A DNA stretch of 64,000 nucleotides. It comes from Verrucomicrobiota bacterium (lineage in GTDB: Bacteria > Verrucomicrobiota > Verrucomicrobiia > Limisphaerales > Fontisphaeraceae). How positions within the stretch are numbered: position 1 is the stretch's first letter; every line of letters starts with the position of its first letter. The notes below the pieces were generated by a model. That model did no database searches and was not told where the DNA came from. It saw nothing but the letters and a program-made list of their open reading frames with translations. Shown one piece after another: positions 1-8,778 of the stretch. Where the stretch lies: NCBI GenBank assembly GCA_037139415.1, contig JBAXGN010000006.1:1-64000 (forward strand), given 5' to 3'. A program made the position numbers and the translations under genes.

Positions 1-310
1 TCAAGGTGGCTCCGTAAGGGCCGGAATCCGGGCAGGTCGGCATCCGCTCCAGGAAAGATTCGTTCACCAGGTTGCTGACTTGAATGGCGGCATTCGGTTT
101 CAGATGGTGGCGCTCCCGGTACGCTTCACAGGCGGCCAGGAACTGCCGCTGGTTCAAAAAACAAGTATTACAAGGTTCGTAGGGGCTGCAATGTGTCCGT
201 GCTTTGACAAATTGGGGCACTATGATGGCCACGAGCAAACCGGCCGACGCGATGTATAAAACCACGCGCAGCCAAAACCCTTTGTCCCGCTTTTCTTTAA
301 CCTGGTTCAT
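1..310 (-). CDS. Prepilin-like membrane protein, 3' end cut by window edge
   Basis: An open frame starts with ATG at 310 and runs off the window at position 1, giving 103 residues without a stop. Residues 1-10 are charged (MNQVKEKRDK). They are followed by one hydrophobic segment (about 12-32) and a short soluble domain with paired cysteines (CSPYEPCNTC) and an asparagine/glutamine-rich stretch (FLNQRQFLAACEAYRE). Near the edge lies a Pro-Cys-Pro-type motif (MPTCPDSGPYG). This layout (one N-terminal helix, a 'N-R-Q' helix, then CP-x-x-G-x-Y) matches the small pseudopilin-like proteins common in Verrucomicrobiota and Planctomycetota. The classical GFTLIE cleavage site is absent. It lies downstream of the 485-940 gene on the same strand, across 174 bp. 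The family call is inference; the reading frame is directly seen. Confidence 0.6.
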   Translation of the reverse strand, partial: MNQVKEKRDKGFWLRVVLYIASAGLLVAIIVPQFVKARTHCSPYEPCNTCFLNQRQFLAACEAYRERHHLKPNAAIQVSNLVNESFLERMPTCPDSGPYGATL

Positions 311-484
311 TGGTTGCTTTCACTGGTCGCTTTGCGGTAAACGAGTGCGGTTGGTGCCCGGTTTGCAAAAGGTCGCGAGCAGATTGTTCAGGCAGACGCG
401 CTTGCCCGGCGTATAGGTGATCATAGTTTTAGCGCCGCAATACCCGGAGTTATGAGTACGAATCGTTTCGTTTGCTTATCCATT

Positions 485-940
485 TTACATTCCTTGGCCA
501 GGCGTTAAAGACACGGTACAAGTGAGGTTGGTGCCAAACTTGCGCGCATCATAGTTACCCTCGAAGAGCATGCTCAACGGCCTCTCCCAAGACTGGTAGT
601 TTGGTGCAGAAACCTGAAGTTTGCCTCCCAGGTGATAGATCTCAGTGGTTTTAGTCGGCCCCAAACTCCGACGCCAGGTATCGGTCCGTTTGGCAAACCA
701 ATGCGATATATGTGCCAAACCGTCATTGCCGGTTGCTTGAACCGCACGCCGTTCCACATTTTCAATGGTGACGGTGAACGGCCCCGAAACCGGCTGCCCG
801 TGTTGATCAAGAACCCGGATGTGGAAACAGAGGTCCCCGTAGCCAGTCGTGCTCGCTCCCCCGGGAATCACAAGATACCCGACCAGCAACAGCAGGGCGA
901 CGGAAACGCTTACCAGAAAAGTTTTCGACGGCCTCATCAT
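485..940 (-). CDS. Small secreted or membrane-anchored protein, carboxypeptidase-regulatory-like fold
   Basis: This is a 151-residue protein. Residues 6-26 form a strong hydrophobic segment (signal peptide or anchor), followed by a Gly/Ser/Thr linker. The body starts with FHIRVLDQHGQPVSGPFTVTIENV, the usual look of a carboxypeptidase-regulatory or Ig-like beta-sandwich in which 'D-x-x-G-x-P-V-x-G' opens the domain. No catalytic motif is visible. The start ATG at 940 is followed by a second Met. Upstream (941-1149) there is no gene, only part of a dispersed repeat. Role unknown; the fold is inferred from the pattern only. It may be co-transcribed with the pilin-like gene at 1-310. Confidence 0.6.
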   Translation of the reverse strand: MMRPSKTFLVSVSVALLLLVGYLVIPGGASTTGYGDLCFHIRVLDQHGQPVSGPFTVTIENVERRAVQATGNDGLAHISHWFAKRTDTWRRSLGPTKTTEIYHLGGKLQVSAPNYQSWERPLSMLFEGNYDARKFGTNLTCTVSLTPGQGM

Positions 941-1041
941 AAAACAGCGGAGGATGCGACCAACTGGTTCATGCCTTTAATTTTTGCTCCCAACCCACGG
1001 TAAGCGGACGCGGCCAGCCGTCGCAATGCTCCCCATAGCGA

Positions 1042-1105
1042 TGCATGGTCGGAGTATCATTGCTGAACTGATAAGAATTTGCTTTTGGCTCACTATGCAT
1101 CTAGA
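1042..1105 (-). repeat. Dispersed repeat, copy A (partial)
   Basis: The stretch reading ACTGATAAGAATTTGC, followed by a T-rich 'TTTTGGCTCA', matches the element seen more completely at 17630, 18753 and 20809. In minus orientation it contains a short frame beginning ATG CAT AGT GAG and passing through 'ANSYQF', comparable to 'TNSYQF' in copy C. This copy lacks the conserved CACTTGTCGCGTTGCGGTA half. It lies in the 209-bp space between the genes at 485-940 and 1150-2478. Confidence 0.5.
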
Positions 1106-1149
1106 CGAGCCTACACCCACCCCAGTTGGGGAATCAATTATTGGCCGGA

Positions 1150-2478
1150 TCAAACCTTCCAAGGGCTGCGGTAATCGCGCGTCAGCCATTTGGGATCGCT
1201 GGTGCTATCCGCGAACGCGAGCTTCTTGGGATCCCACTTGATCTTCTTGTTGTTGTAGTAGGCCTGGTTCATCAGGTGGCAGCAGATGGCTGAGCGGGCG
1301 CCGACCTGTTCGCTGGTGATCGGTTTCTTGCGGGACTTCACGCAGTCCATGAAATCAGCGATGTGGTTCTTGCTTTCGTAAAGCTTGATCTTGGCGTCCT
1401 TGAGGAACTCCTTTTCAGCAATTTGAACCTGGGCCGTGCAAGAGGTGTCTTTGTCTTCCTTGCCTTTATAGGAGGCGATGGTCTTGCCCTGGCGAACCAC
1501 CACGAACTTACCGCGGTTGACCATGACTTCGCCCTCGCTGCCGAAAAAGTGCACGCCGAAACCATCCGCGTGCTTGACCGTGATGCCGTTGGCATAAACC
1601 AACGTCGCGCCGCGCTTGGCCCCGGCCTGCTCCGGCGGCAAGGCTTCCACCGGGCCGCTGGCGTCCATGCCCAGGCCCCATTGCGCGATATCGAGATGGT
1701 GCGCGCCCCAGTCCGTGACCATGCCGCCGCCAAATTCCCGATAGGTGCGCCAGTGCGGGAAATGGTTATGGATGCCGCGCGGACTCAAGGTGGAGTTATA
1801 GGGCCGCATGGGGGCCGGGCCAACCCATAGGTTCCAGTCCAGCCCCGGTTCTGCGGCTTCTTCCGGCAGATCGCACGGCACCCCGGGATCGCCAAACTGG
1901 CATTCGACGCGGCTGATCTTGCCGATGGCGCCGTTCTGCACCAACTCGCAGGCGATGCGGAATTCCTTGCTGGACCGCTGCATGGAGCCGGTCTGCAACA
2001 CGCGCTTGTTGGCATCCACGGCGCTGAGCAGCGTGATGGATTCGTGCAGGTTGTGCGTGAGCGGTTTTTCGCAATAGACATCCTTGCCGGCGGTGAGCGC
2101 GGCCATGACGATGACGGTGTGCCAGTGGTCCGGCGTGGCAACGCAGACGGCATCAATATCCTTGCGGGCCATCAGTTCGCGGAAATCGTTGTACGATGCG
2201 CAGGCGCTCCCCTGTTCACCCTTCTTGCCGTAATTTTCGTCCACGCGTTTTTTGGCGGCTTCGCGGCGGGTGGTGTCCACGTCACACACGGCCAGCACTT
2301 TGGTTTCCTGGGAGAGGAAACCGCCCAACAAACCTTGCGCCTGTTTGCCCAAGCCGACGAAGCCCATCGTCAGTTTGCTGTTGGGTTTGGTATCCGCCGC
2401 CCAGATGCCAGAGGGCAGGATAAAGGGAACGCTGAGGGCAGCGGAGGTTTGGAAGAATGAACGACGTGAGAGTTGCAT
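1150..2478 (-). CDS. Gfo/Idh/MocA family oxidoreductase, Tat-exported
   Basis: The product is a predicted NAD(P)-dependent sugar or sugar-acid oxidoreductase of 442 residues. The start at 2478 is preferred over an upstream alternative because it opens directly with a twin-arginine signal (QLSRRSFFQTS, RR at 5-6) followed by a hydrophobic stretch to about residue 28. The Rossmann motif GFVGLGKQ is at 39-46, the cofactor/substrate motif CEKPL at 136-140, and DWGAHHLDIAQW in the C-terminal domain is typical of the family. Tat export suggests that the protein folds with its cofactor before reaching the periplasm. Verrucomicrobiota carry many such paralogues near carbohydrate-degrading enzymes. 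It is divergent from the large secreted protein at 2845. The substrate cannot be told from sequence. Confidence 0.9.
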   Translation of the reverse strand: MQLSRRSFFQTSAALSVPFILPSGIWAADTKPNSKLTMGFVGLGKQAQGLLGGFLSQETKVLAVCDVDTTRREAAKKRVDENYGKKGEQGSACASYNDFRELMARKDIDAVCVATPDHWHTVIVMAALTAGKDVYCEKPLTHNLHESITLLSAVDANKRVLQTGSMQRSSKEFRIACELVQNGAIGKISRVECQFGDPGVPCDLPEEAAEPGLDWNLWVGPAPMRPYNSTLSPRGIHNHFPHWRTYREFGGGMVTDWGAHHLDIAQWGLGMDASGPVEALPPEQAGAKRGATLVYANGITVKHADGFGVHFFGSEGEVMVNRGKFVVVRQGKTIASYKGKEDKDTSCTAQVQIAEKEFLKDAKIKLYESKNHIADFMDCVKSRKKPITSEQVGARSAICCHLMNQAYYNNKKIKWDPKKLAFADSTSDPKWLTRDYRSPWKV

Positions 2479-2844
2479 AGGGTTATTACTGGTTGGTTTA
2501 GTTGTTGTTCCGGGTTGCGTTTGGGAGACAGGCCACATACCGGGCCAACACCGCGCGCTGGCACCACCCGGTGCTGCAAGAGTTCGTGCTCGCAGTGTTT
2601 TCCATCGGCTCTAAATTTAAAGTCATGGCTGTCACGCGAAGGAGACTACTCCCCTTCCATTGGAAATGTCAAAACCTGAAAACGGAAACAGTCAGCGGCG
2701 GTGCAACCCTGGATAACGGATCGAGTCCGTTTTTTTGGATGGCAAAATTTTGAACCGGCATTATTGTATTCAGAAACCGTCAAAGCACAGTGGGACGGGC
2801 GCAGTCGTAATCAGCGCCATAAGCGATTTTAAACGAACAAGCCA
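2479..2844. other. Divergent intergenic region (366 bp)
   Basis: This region lies between two divergent genes and must hold both promoters. No convincing -35/-10 pair was found. It contains a terminator-like hairpin at 2715-2736 (listed separately), about 110 bp upstream of the + strand gene. Nothing else coding-like was seen. Confidence 0.5.
2715..2736 (+). terminator. Terminator-like hairpin in the leader of the 1158-residue gene
   Basis: AACGGA (2715-2720) pairs perfectly with TCCGTT (2726-2731) around a TCGAG loop, and a T run follows to 2736. No + strand gene ends upstream, so it would act on a leader transcript of the gene at 2845 or be fortuitous. The stem is short (6 bp). Confidence 0.3.
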
Positions 2845-5800
2845 ATGAGACCGGGCGGCATAAAACAGGGGAGCCTGATTTTTGGATGGATGCTGGCAGC
2901 AGGGGTGACTCTGCTAGGTGCTGGCAAAGCATCCGATATGCCGATCGCGCCGGTCCCCAGCACAATCACCAACGAGTGTTATTCACTCACTTTGGCTGAT
3001 GGCGGGGCGATGTTATTGACTCCAGGGATGTCGCCGCAGCGGATTATTCCGGAGTTCACCGTCCTGCTCAGCGAGCGGGACCCGGGGATATTCCGGAACT
3101 TTAATCATCCCAATCACCCCATCGCACCACGCCCGGCAGTCCGGTGGCGCAATGCCACCGAAACGGCGGAATCCTTGACCGCCTGGCTGGCTTCTCCGAC
3201 TGTGCACGCCGGCATTCAATACGACGCCTCAGTCAGGAATGATCCGGTGGAGGGTTTGGTTTGGGAGTACCGGGACAAGACCGGGCGAACGGCCGTGCGG
3301 GTAGCGGGGAAATCCGGCGAAGGGGCAACCCGGCCATTCACAGTCGGGGAGAAGCGGATCGTGCGGGCTGCCAAAATCAGTGTGACAGCTCAAACCATAA
3401 GCTGGGAATTTGCGCCACAACCGGAATTCGCATTGTCCGCGACGCTCACGCTGCCCGCCGGGAACGGCGATCCGGAACTTTCCCTGGTGCTGACACCCAA
3501 GCAGAGCCGGTTCTTTTCCGTGGCGTTTACCGGTGCGCCAGCGACGCCGCGCACGAACCTGGTGCGCGCCCCGCAAGAATGCGCCGGACCTTATGGGCGG
3601 CAGGGCGACTTTGTGCTCAGCGAGGCGGATCTCAAATTACCACGGGTCTTTACCGCAACGAAAGAGGGCTGCTTTGCCTTGGTGGCGGCCCCATCCGAAT
3701 GCCGGTTCCGCCTGCCCGCTCTGGAGGATTCCCGATTCGGGTTGATGCGGAGTTTTGACCAGGATGCGGTGCGCCCGGTCCTGATCGCCCCCTTGTTGGG
3801 CGGAGCGGAGTCACGGATGGTGGCCGGCAAGCCATGGAAGTTCACCATGCGTCTGGTGGCGAAGGCGGGGGATTGGAAAGTGCTGCAGCAGCATGTTGCA
3901 TGCGGAATTTTTGGCCTGCATGACGACCGGGATAACTCGGGCCCCGGCTCCCTCAACGCCACCTTGGAGCGCGTCATGGATTTCCTGGATGATCGCAACG
4001 GGCATAACTACGCGATGTGGAGCGACGAGCAGAAGTATTACGATTATTTCACCGACCAGACCGGCGTCTTCAAACCGTTCTCCCCGCTTTACGGGCTGGG
4101 GGCTGCGCTGGCCACGGACGACGAGGCGTTTTTCCGCCGCCGGGTCCGGCCTGCGATCGAATTCGCGCTGTCACGGCGGTATAATTTGTTTGCCCCGTTC
4201 GAGGGGGTGAACCGCCGGATTGTGAAGGCCGCTGCCAGTAATGTTGGGGCTCCTTATATCGGCTACGCCCAACTGATTTCGCTCCATGAAATGCTCCAGC
4301 AACGGTCGCCGGTATTGCGGGCATTGGCGGACCAGAAGCCGGTGGCCACCATTCCCGATTTTTTGGCGCGTTGGCGGATTACGGGTAAACCAGCCGACCT
4401 TGAGGCGGCCTGGAAATCCGCCGATGGCCTGCTGAAAACCGGCAACGCCGGGGCCGAGCACGCACTGTTTGATTACCTGGAATTATACGATGCCACCAAG
4501 GATGCCCGCGCGTTGCGCGCTGTGGTCGAAGCCGCCTATGAGCGCACCGTCTCCCTGAACCTTTACCCGATGCCACCCGCGACCCAAGTCACGGTGGATG
4601 CCAAGGGCGTCGCACCGGTGCATCGGCACTCCTTTGGGCGGCACAAAAACATTTGGGGGTTCCTGGAACCCGTCCCCGTTCCTGCACCGGAAGTCACGGT
4701 GCCCGCCTGGCGTATCGCGCGGCTTGGTCTGGCTTCCCCGGCGTATCCGATTGAATACTGGATGAACACGCATGGCGCGTTGCTGCGCGCAGCAGCGGTG
4801 GCGGGCGACGACTTCCTCCGCGACGTGGCCCGGTGGGGCATGGTCGGACGCTTCGGCAATTATCCCGGCGACAATCGTTCCCACGACTCGCTGATCGCCG
4901 AGCGGCCGGATGCCGTCGAGACTCCGCCGTGGAACTGGAATTTTGCCACGGTGAATCCCGGTCATGCCTGGGACTTTGCCGGAGCCATCATTGACTGGCT
5001 GGTCAGCGATGCGTTTCACCGTTCTGGAGGCGCCATTGATTTCCCGGCCCACAGCGCGGCGGGCAGCCAATTCCGCGTGCGCCTGTACGGTGCGGCACCG
5101 GGGCATTTCTACGGCGAGACCAACGTGCATCTCTGGCTGCCCAAGGGGTTACTCGCCAGCGACGACCGGGAACTCGATTGGCTCGCCGCGTATGGCAACG
5201 GCCAGCTTTACCTTGCGTTCTTGAACCAATCCAGTCACGAAACCCGCGCTCAGATCCACCTGAAACCGGAACTTGCCGTCTGCCCCGATGGTCCGGCCCG
5301 GCAATGGCGGAACAATCAAATCGCTGAACCGCTTTTCGTGCAGGACAATCGCTTTGGCCTGGCTGTCCCGGCCAAAGGCATCGTCGCCCTGACAATTCCT
5401 GCGGCTGTCAAACCACGCTTCCAGGCCAATCTTTTGGCGGCCGACAACCCGGCGTTGGGTGCGGGCAGCTTCCAGCAGTTCCAAACCTCCTTCGGCCAGG
5501 TTCACGCCATGCTTTTGCGTGCCGGAAAAGGCCTGACAAGTGCGTATATTTACACCGATGCCTCCGCCGAAGACGTCATCGCCGCCCGCCTGCTCTGGCG
5601 GCAGGGAGCAGGCGCATGGCATGAAATGACCGATGCCATCTTCCCCTACGAATTCTCGATTGAACTCAGTGATGACGGCGGCGATTTTCAATGTTGCTTT
5701 GAAGTGGAAGACACCCAACAGAAAATTCAGAATTCGCCGGTCCTCGTCCTGAAACTCACGGGCGGTCCCGCCGCACCGGCTGGTCCGCCGCCGTTGGCAT

Positions 5801-6321
5801 CCTCTCCTTTCATCGCCCCCTTCCCGCGCAAACGTTCGCCGGCTCCAGAAAGCTTCCGGGTCAGCGATGATTTTCTCGGCTACCTCAAGGGCGCGGCCAA
5901 TCCGCAACAACTCGGCTTGCGCGGCGGGCGCTTCTACCCCTATTCGACTCCGTTGGGTCGGCGGATCGCCTATGGTCTTGAGGTTTGGGACAAGGCGCTT
6001 TACGCCCAAGGCTGCACTCCCGCCGAAGCCACTGCCCGGCTGCGCGCCGAACTCGCCCAGTGCGCCGGAGAACTCACCGAACGGCTGGCCCGTCAACCCA
6101 ACCCGGTGAGCTACGACCGGCTCCCTGATTCACAGCGCGAACTCCTGCTAGACTTCGCCCTTTCCGAAACCACTGTGCGCATCCCTGCGAATGTTCTGGC
6201 GGCCATCCTTGCCAATGATTGGCGCGCCTTGAAAACCAATCACGCTTATATCCGCTACGCCGGCAACGCTCCCGACCACAACCGCAACCTGGCCTTTGCC
6301 CGGCGCTGGAAGCTGCTTTGA
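2845..6321 (+). CDS. Large secreted protein, possibly carbohydrate-active, with lysozyme-like C-terminus
   Basis: The product has 1158 residues with an N-terminal signal peptide (hydrophobic core about 11-27). The first ~340 residues look beta-rich. Residues about 350-800 are rich in aromatic/helical motifs (ERVMDFLDDRNGHNY, YWMNTHGALLRAAA, RFGNYPGDNRSHDSLIAE), as in alpha/alpha-barrel glycoside hydrolases and lyases. Residues about 840-1000 are again beta-rich. The last ~135 residues (RFYPYSTPLGRRIAYG, then TPAEATARLRAEL, then DSQRELLLDFALSE) recall the order of elements in GH24-type lysozymes, although the usual catalytic Glu is not evident. No family was recognised with certainty. Its position beside Gfo/Idh/MocA genes suggests a role in extracellular polysaccharide use. 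The function is inference. Confidence 0.75.
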   Translation: MRPGGIKQGSLIFGWMLAAGVTLLGAGKASDMPIAPVPSTITNECYSLTLADGGAMLLTPGMSPQRIIPEFTVLLSERDPGIFRNFNHPNHPIAPRPAVRWRNATETAESLTAWLASPTVHAGIQYDASVRNDPVEGLVWEYRDKTGRTAVRVAGKSGEGATRPFTVGEKRIVRAAKISVTAQTISWEFAPQPEFALSATLTLPAGNGDPELSLVLTPKQSRFFSVAFTGAPATPRTNLVRAPQECAGPYGRQGDFVLSEADLKLPRVFTATKEGCFALVAAPSECRFRLPALEDSRFGLMRSFDQDAVRPVLIAPLLGGAESRMVAGKPWKFTMRLVAKAGDWKVLQQHVACGIFGLHDDRDNSGPGSLNATLERVMDFLDDRNGHNYAMWSDEQKYYDYFTDQTGVFKPFSPLYGLGAALATDDEAFFRRRVRPAIEFALSRRYNLFAPFEGVNRRIVKAAASNVGAPYIGYAQLISLHEMLQQRSPVLRALADQKPVATIPDFLARWRITGKPADLEAAWKSADGLLKTGNAGAEHALFDYLELYDATKDARALRAVVEAAYERTVSLNLYPMPPATQVTVDAKGVAPVHRHSFGRHKNIWGFLEPVPVPAPEVTVPAWRIARLGLASPAYPIEYWMNTHGALLRAAAVAGDDFLRDVARWGMVGRFGNYPGDNRSHDSLIAERPDAVETPPWNWNFATVNPGHAWDFAGAIIDWLVSDAFHRSGGAIDFPAHSAAGSQFRVRLYGAAPGHFYGETNVHLWLPKGLLASDDRELDWLAAYGNGQLYLAFLNQSSHETRAQIHLKPELAVCPDGPARQWRNNQIAEPLFVQDNRFGLAVPAKGIVALTIPAAVKPRFQANLLAADNPALGAGSFQQFQTSFGQVHAMLLRAGKGLTSAYIYTDASAEDVIAARLLWRQGAGAWHEMTDAIFPYEFSIELSDDGGDFQCCFEVEDTQQKIQNSPVLVLKLTGGPAAPAGPPPLASSPFIAPFPRKRSPAPESFRVSDDFLGYLKGAANPQQLGLRGGRFYPYSTPLGRRIAYGLEVWDKALYAQGCTPAEATARLRAELAQCAGELTERLARQPNPVSYDRLPDSQRELLLDFALSETTVRIPANVLAAILANDWRALKTNHAYIRYAGNAPDHNRNLAFARRWKLL

Positions 6322-6516
6322 CGAAACCGGCATTGACCCTCAGGGCCGGACGAGCACCACGCGGGAGCCGAGGAAAGGGTACGGAACCACAGGCCCTCCC
6401 ACCTCGTAGTATTCGTAACGCACCAACGCGCTTGATGCAGCCCTGCATCACCATCCCAAGGCACTGGAGATAGTGATGGGAACAGTCGCCATTGGTCATC
6501 CAACCATGACAGTCAA

Positions 6517-7179
6517 TCAAATCCGCTCGATCAGTATTTCTTGCGGTAAGCGGACTTTGGGGGCGCGCGCGTAGTTATCGGTGGCCGAGCGGTAGCCCAA
6601 GGCGCACGCCACCACGGCTTGGTAACCGGAATTGTTCAGGCCAAGGATTTCATTATACTTGTCCGGGGCAAAGCCTTCCATGGGGCAGGCGTCCACCCCG
6701 ACCAAGGCGGCGGCGGTGAGCAGGTTGCCGAGCGCAATATAGGCTTGGCGTGCCGTCCAGTGATCCAGTTTTTGGGAAAGTGGTCCCTGGATTGAACCTA
6801 CCATCATGTCGCGGTAGCCCTTCAGTGAACCGGCATCCACCTTGCGCACGGCGGCAATCCGGTTGACATACTGATCCACATACTCCACCGGGACCTGGGT
6901 GCGGGCGGCGAACACCACGTAATGAGAGCAATCCACCACCTGTTTTTGGCCCCAGGAATGCGGTACCAATTTTTCTCGCACGAACGAATCGGTGATGATC
7001 AGGAATTTGTACGGTTGCAGCCCAAAGGAGGAGGGCGAAAGCACCAGGGCGCGTTCCAGATCCATCCAAAGTTCACCAGGAATTTTTCGGGCAGAATCAA
7101 AGGCTTTGGTGGCGTAGCGCCATTCCAAGGCGCCAATCAGTTGGCTCGGCGAGATGGCCGGGGTGTGGGCAGTACTCAT
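6517..7179 (-). CDS. Nitroreductase family NAD(P)H-dependent FMN oxidoreductase
   Basis: The protein has 220 residues, the usual length for NfsB-type nitroreductases. The N-terminal RYATKAFD resembles the FMN-phosphate-contacting 'RRSxRxF' region. PSSFGLQPYKFLII is the family motif S-S-x-x-x-Q-P-W/Y, and GVDACPMEGFAPDKYNEILGL is the conserved C-terminal 'G-x-x-x-x-P-x-x-G-F' stretch. Such enzymes reduce quinones, nitroaromatics or related substrates in the cytoplasm using FMN. The ATG at 7179 gives the expected N-terminus. It stands alone between convergent and divergent neighbours; nothing suggests an operon. Confidence 0.9.
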   Translation of the reverse strand: MSTAHTPAISPSQLIGALEWRYATKAFDSARKIPGELWMDLERALVLSPSSFGLQPYKFLIITDSFVREKLVPHSWGQKQVVDCSHYVVFAARTQVPVEYVDQYVNRIAAVRKVDAGSLKGYRDMMVGSIQGPLSQKLDHWTARQAYIALGNLLTAAALVGVDACPMEGFAPDKYNEILGLNNSGYQAVVACALGYRSATDNYARAPKVRLPQEILIERI

Positions 7180-7406
7180 AGTTATATTATGTTTCCATGT
7201 TGCTAACTTTTAAAAACCATTGCTGCCAATATAGCCTGCTTTTATAAAATGGCATGTTTCTTGTTGAATCCCGACGGACTGCCCGACACTGGGTGTTACA
7301 ATGCCTTGAGCCGTAATTCCGTATGACTGACAAGCCTTGGTGGTTAAAGGGTGTGGCGAACCAAGAAACTTGAATTATTGCGCCAAGAAAAACGTCAAGC
7401 AGTAGC

Positions 7407-8741
7407 ATGAAGCAAACACGTCGAACATTCTTTCGGGTCAGTGGAACCGCCGTAACCGCGTTTTCCATCGTCCCGCGCCATGTGCTGGCCGCCAGCGGGC
7501 AAACGCCACCCAGTGAAAAATTGAACATTGCCTCCATCGGTGTCGGCGGCATGGGGGCGGGCGATGTCGGTTCGGTGGGTGCCAGCAATAATCTGGTGGC
7601 GCTGTGCGACGCGGATCAGGTGCGGAGTGATGCCTCCCAGAAAAAATTCCCAAACGCGCGCCGGTACCAGGATTTCCGGAAGATGTTTGATGAGCAGGAA
7701 AAGAACATGGATGCCGTCACGGTATCCACGCCGGACCACACCCACGCGGTGGCGGTGATGGCCGCCATTAAACGCCGCAAGCATGTGTATTGTCAGAAAC
7801 CGTTGGCGCATTCGGTGTATGAGGTGCGTCAACTGATGAAGGCCGCCAAGGAGTACAAGGTGGTGACCCAGTTGGGCAACCAGGGGCACTCCTCGGATTC
7901 CATCCGCCAATGCTGCGAGATGATCTGGGCGGGCGCGGTTGGCAAGGTACACACCATTCATGCCGGGTGTTCGGCGGTGAATTCCGCCTTGGATCAGTTG
8001 CCCAAGCTGGCAGAAACCAACCCTGTGCCGCCCACGCTGAATTGGGATGTCTGGCTGGGGCCCGCGAAGCAGCGTCCGTATCATCCGTCCTATTTGCCGG
8101 GGCGCTGGCGCGGATGGACGCCCTTTGGCAATGGGACCATCGGGGATTGGACCTGCCATGTGATTGATCCCGTGTTCTGGGCGCTGGATCTGGGTGCGCC
8201 GTCCACCATCCAGGCGCAAGTAAAGGATTACGATCCCAAAACCCAGAGCGATGCTTTCCCCAAAGGGGACATCATCACCTATGAATTCCCAGCCAAAGGC
8301 CCGCGCGGCCCCGTCAAACTCGTGTGGCACAGCGGCACGGAGAAAATCCCGCGCCCGGCCGAGCTGGAAGCCGATCAGAAGTTGGATACCGGCGCGGTGG
8401 TCCTGGGGGACAAGGGAACCATGGTCTATGGGTCGCACGGTGCCAGCCATGTCCGGCTGATACCCGAGACGCGGATGGACGCCTATCAACGGCCCGAGAA
8501 AACCATCCCGCGCGTCAAAGAACACCACGCGGACTGGTTGAACGCAATCCGCTCTGGCGGCAAGGCCGGCTCCGATTTCGCTTACGGAGGACCGTTATCG
8601 GAAATCGCCATGCTGGGCGTGATCGCCCTCAAGTATCCGGGAAATAAGCTGGTTTGGGATGCGGACGCCATGCGCTTTACGAATTTCGCCGACGCCAACC
8701 AGCATCTCAACCCGCCCTATCGCGCCGGTTGGTCGTTGTAA
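7407..8741 (+). CDS. Gfo/Idh/MocA family oxidoreductase, Tat-exported
   Basis: The product has 444 residues. A twin-arginine signal (KQTRRTFFRVSG, RR at 5-6) leads into the Rossmann segment NIASIGVGGMGAGDV. The family motif usually read as EKP is QKP here (YCQKPLAHS), a variant common in exported verrucomicrobial and planctomycete paralogues. GDWTCHVIDPVFWALDLG corresponds to the 'GxHxxD' region of the substrate-binding domain. Residues about 190-230 carry the 'LNWDVWLGPAKQRPYHPSY' block typical of this exported subgroup. It is predicted to oxidise or isomerise a sugar derivative in the periplasm; the substrate is unknown. It converges with the large haem protein at 8779, with only 37 bp between the genes. 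Confidence 0.9.
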   Translation: MKQTRRTFFRVSGTAVTAFSIVPRHVLAASGQTPPSEKLNIASIGVGGMGAGDVGSVGASNNLVALCDADQVRSDASQKKFPNARRYQDFRKMFDEQEKNMDAVTVSTPDHTHAVAVMAAIKRRKHVYCQKPLAHSVYEVRQLMKAAKEYKVVTQLGNQGHSSDSIRQCCEMIWAGAVGKVHTIHAGCSAVNSALDQLPKLAETNPVPPTLNWDVWLGPAKQRPYHPSYLPGRWRGWTPFGNGTIGDWTCHVIDPVFWALDLGAPSTIQAQVKDYDPKTQSDAFPKGDIITYEFPAKGPRGPVKLVWHSGTEKIPRPAELEADQKLDTGAVVLGDKGTMVYGSHGASHVRLIPETRMDAYQRPEKTIPRVKEHHADWLNAIRSGGKAGSDFAYGGPLSEIAMLGVIALKYPGNKLVWDADAMRFTNFADANQHLNPPYRAGWSL

Positions 8742-8778
8742 ACGTTACCGGAATTCGACCAGGGTCGCCATCCGTCAT

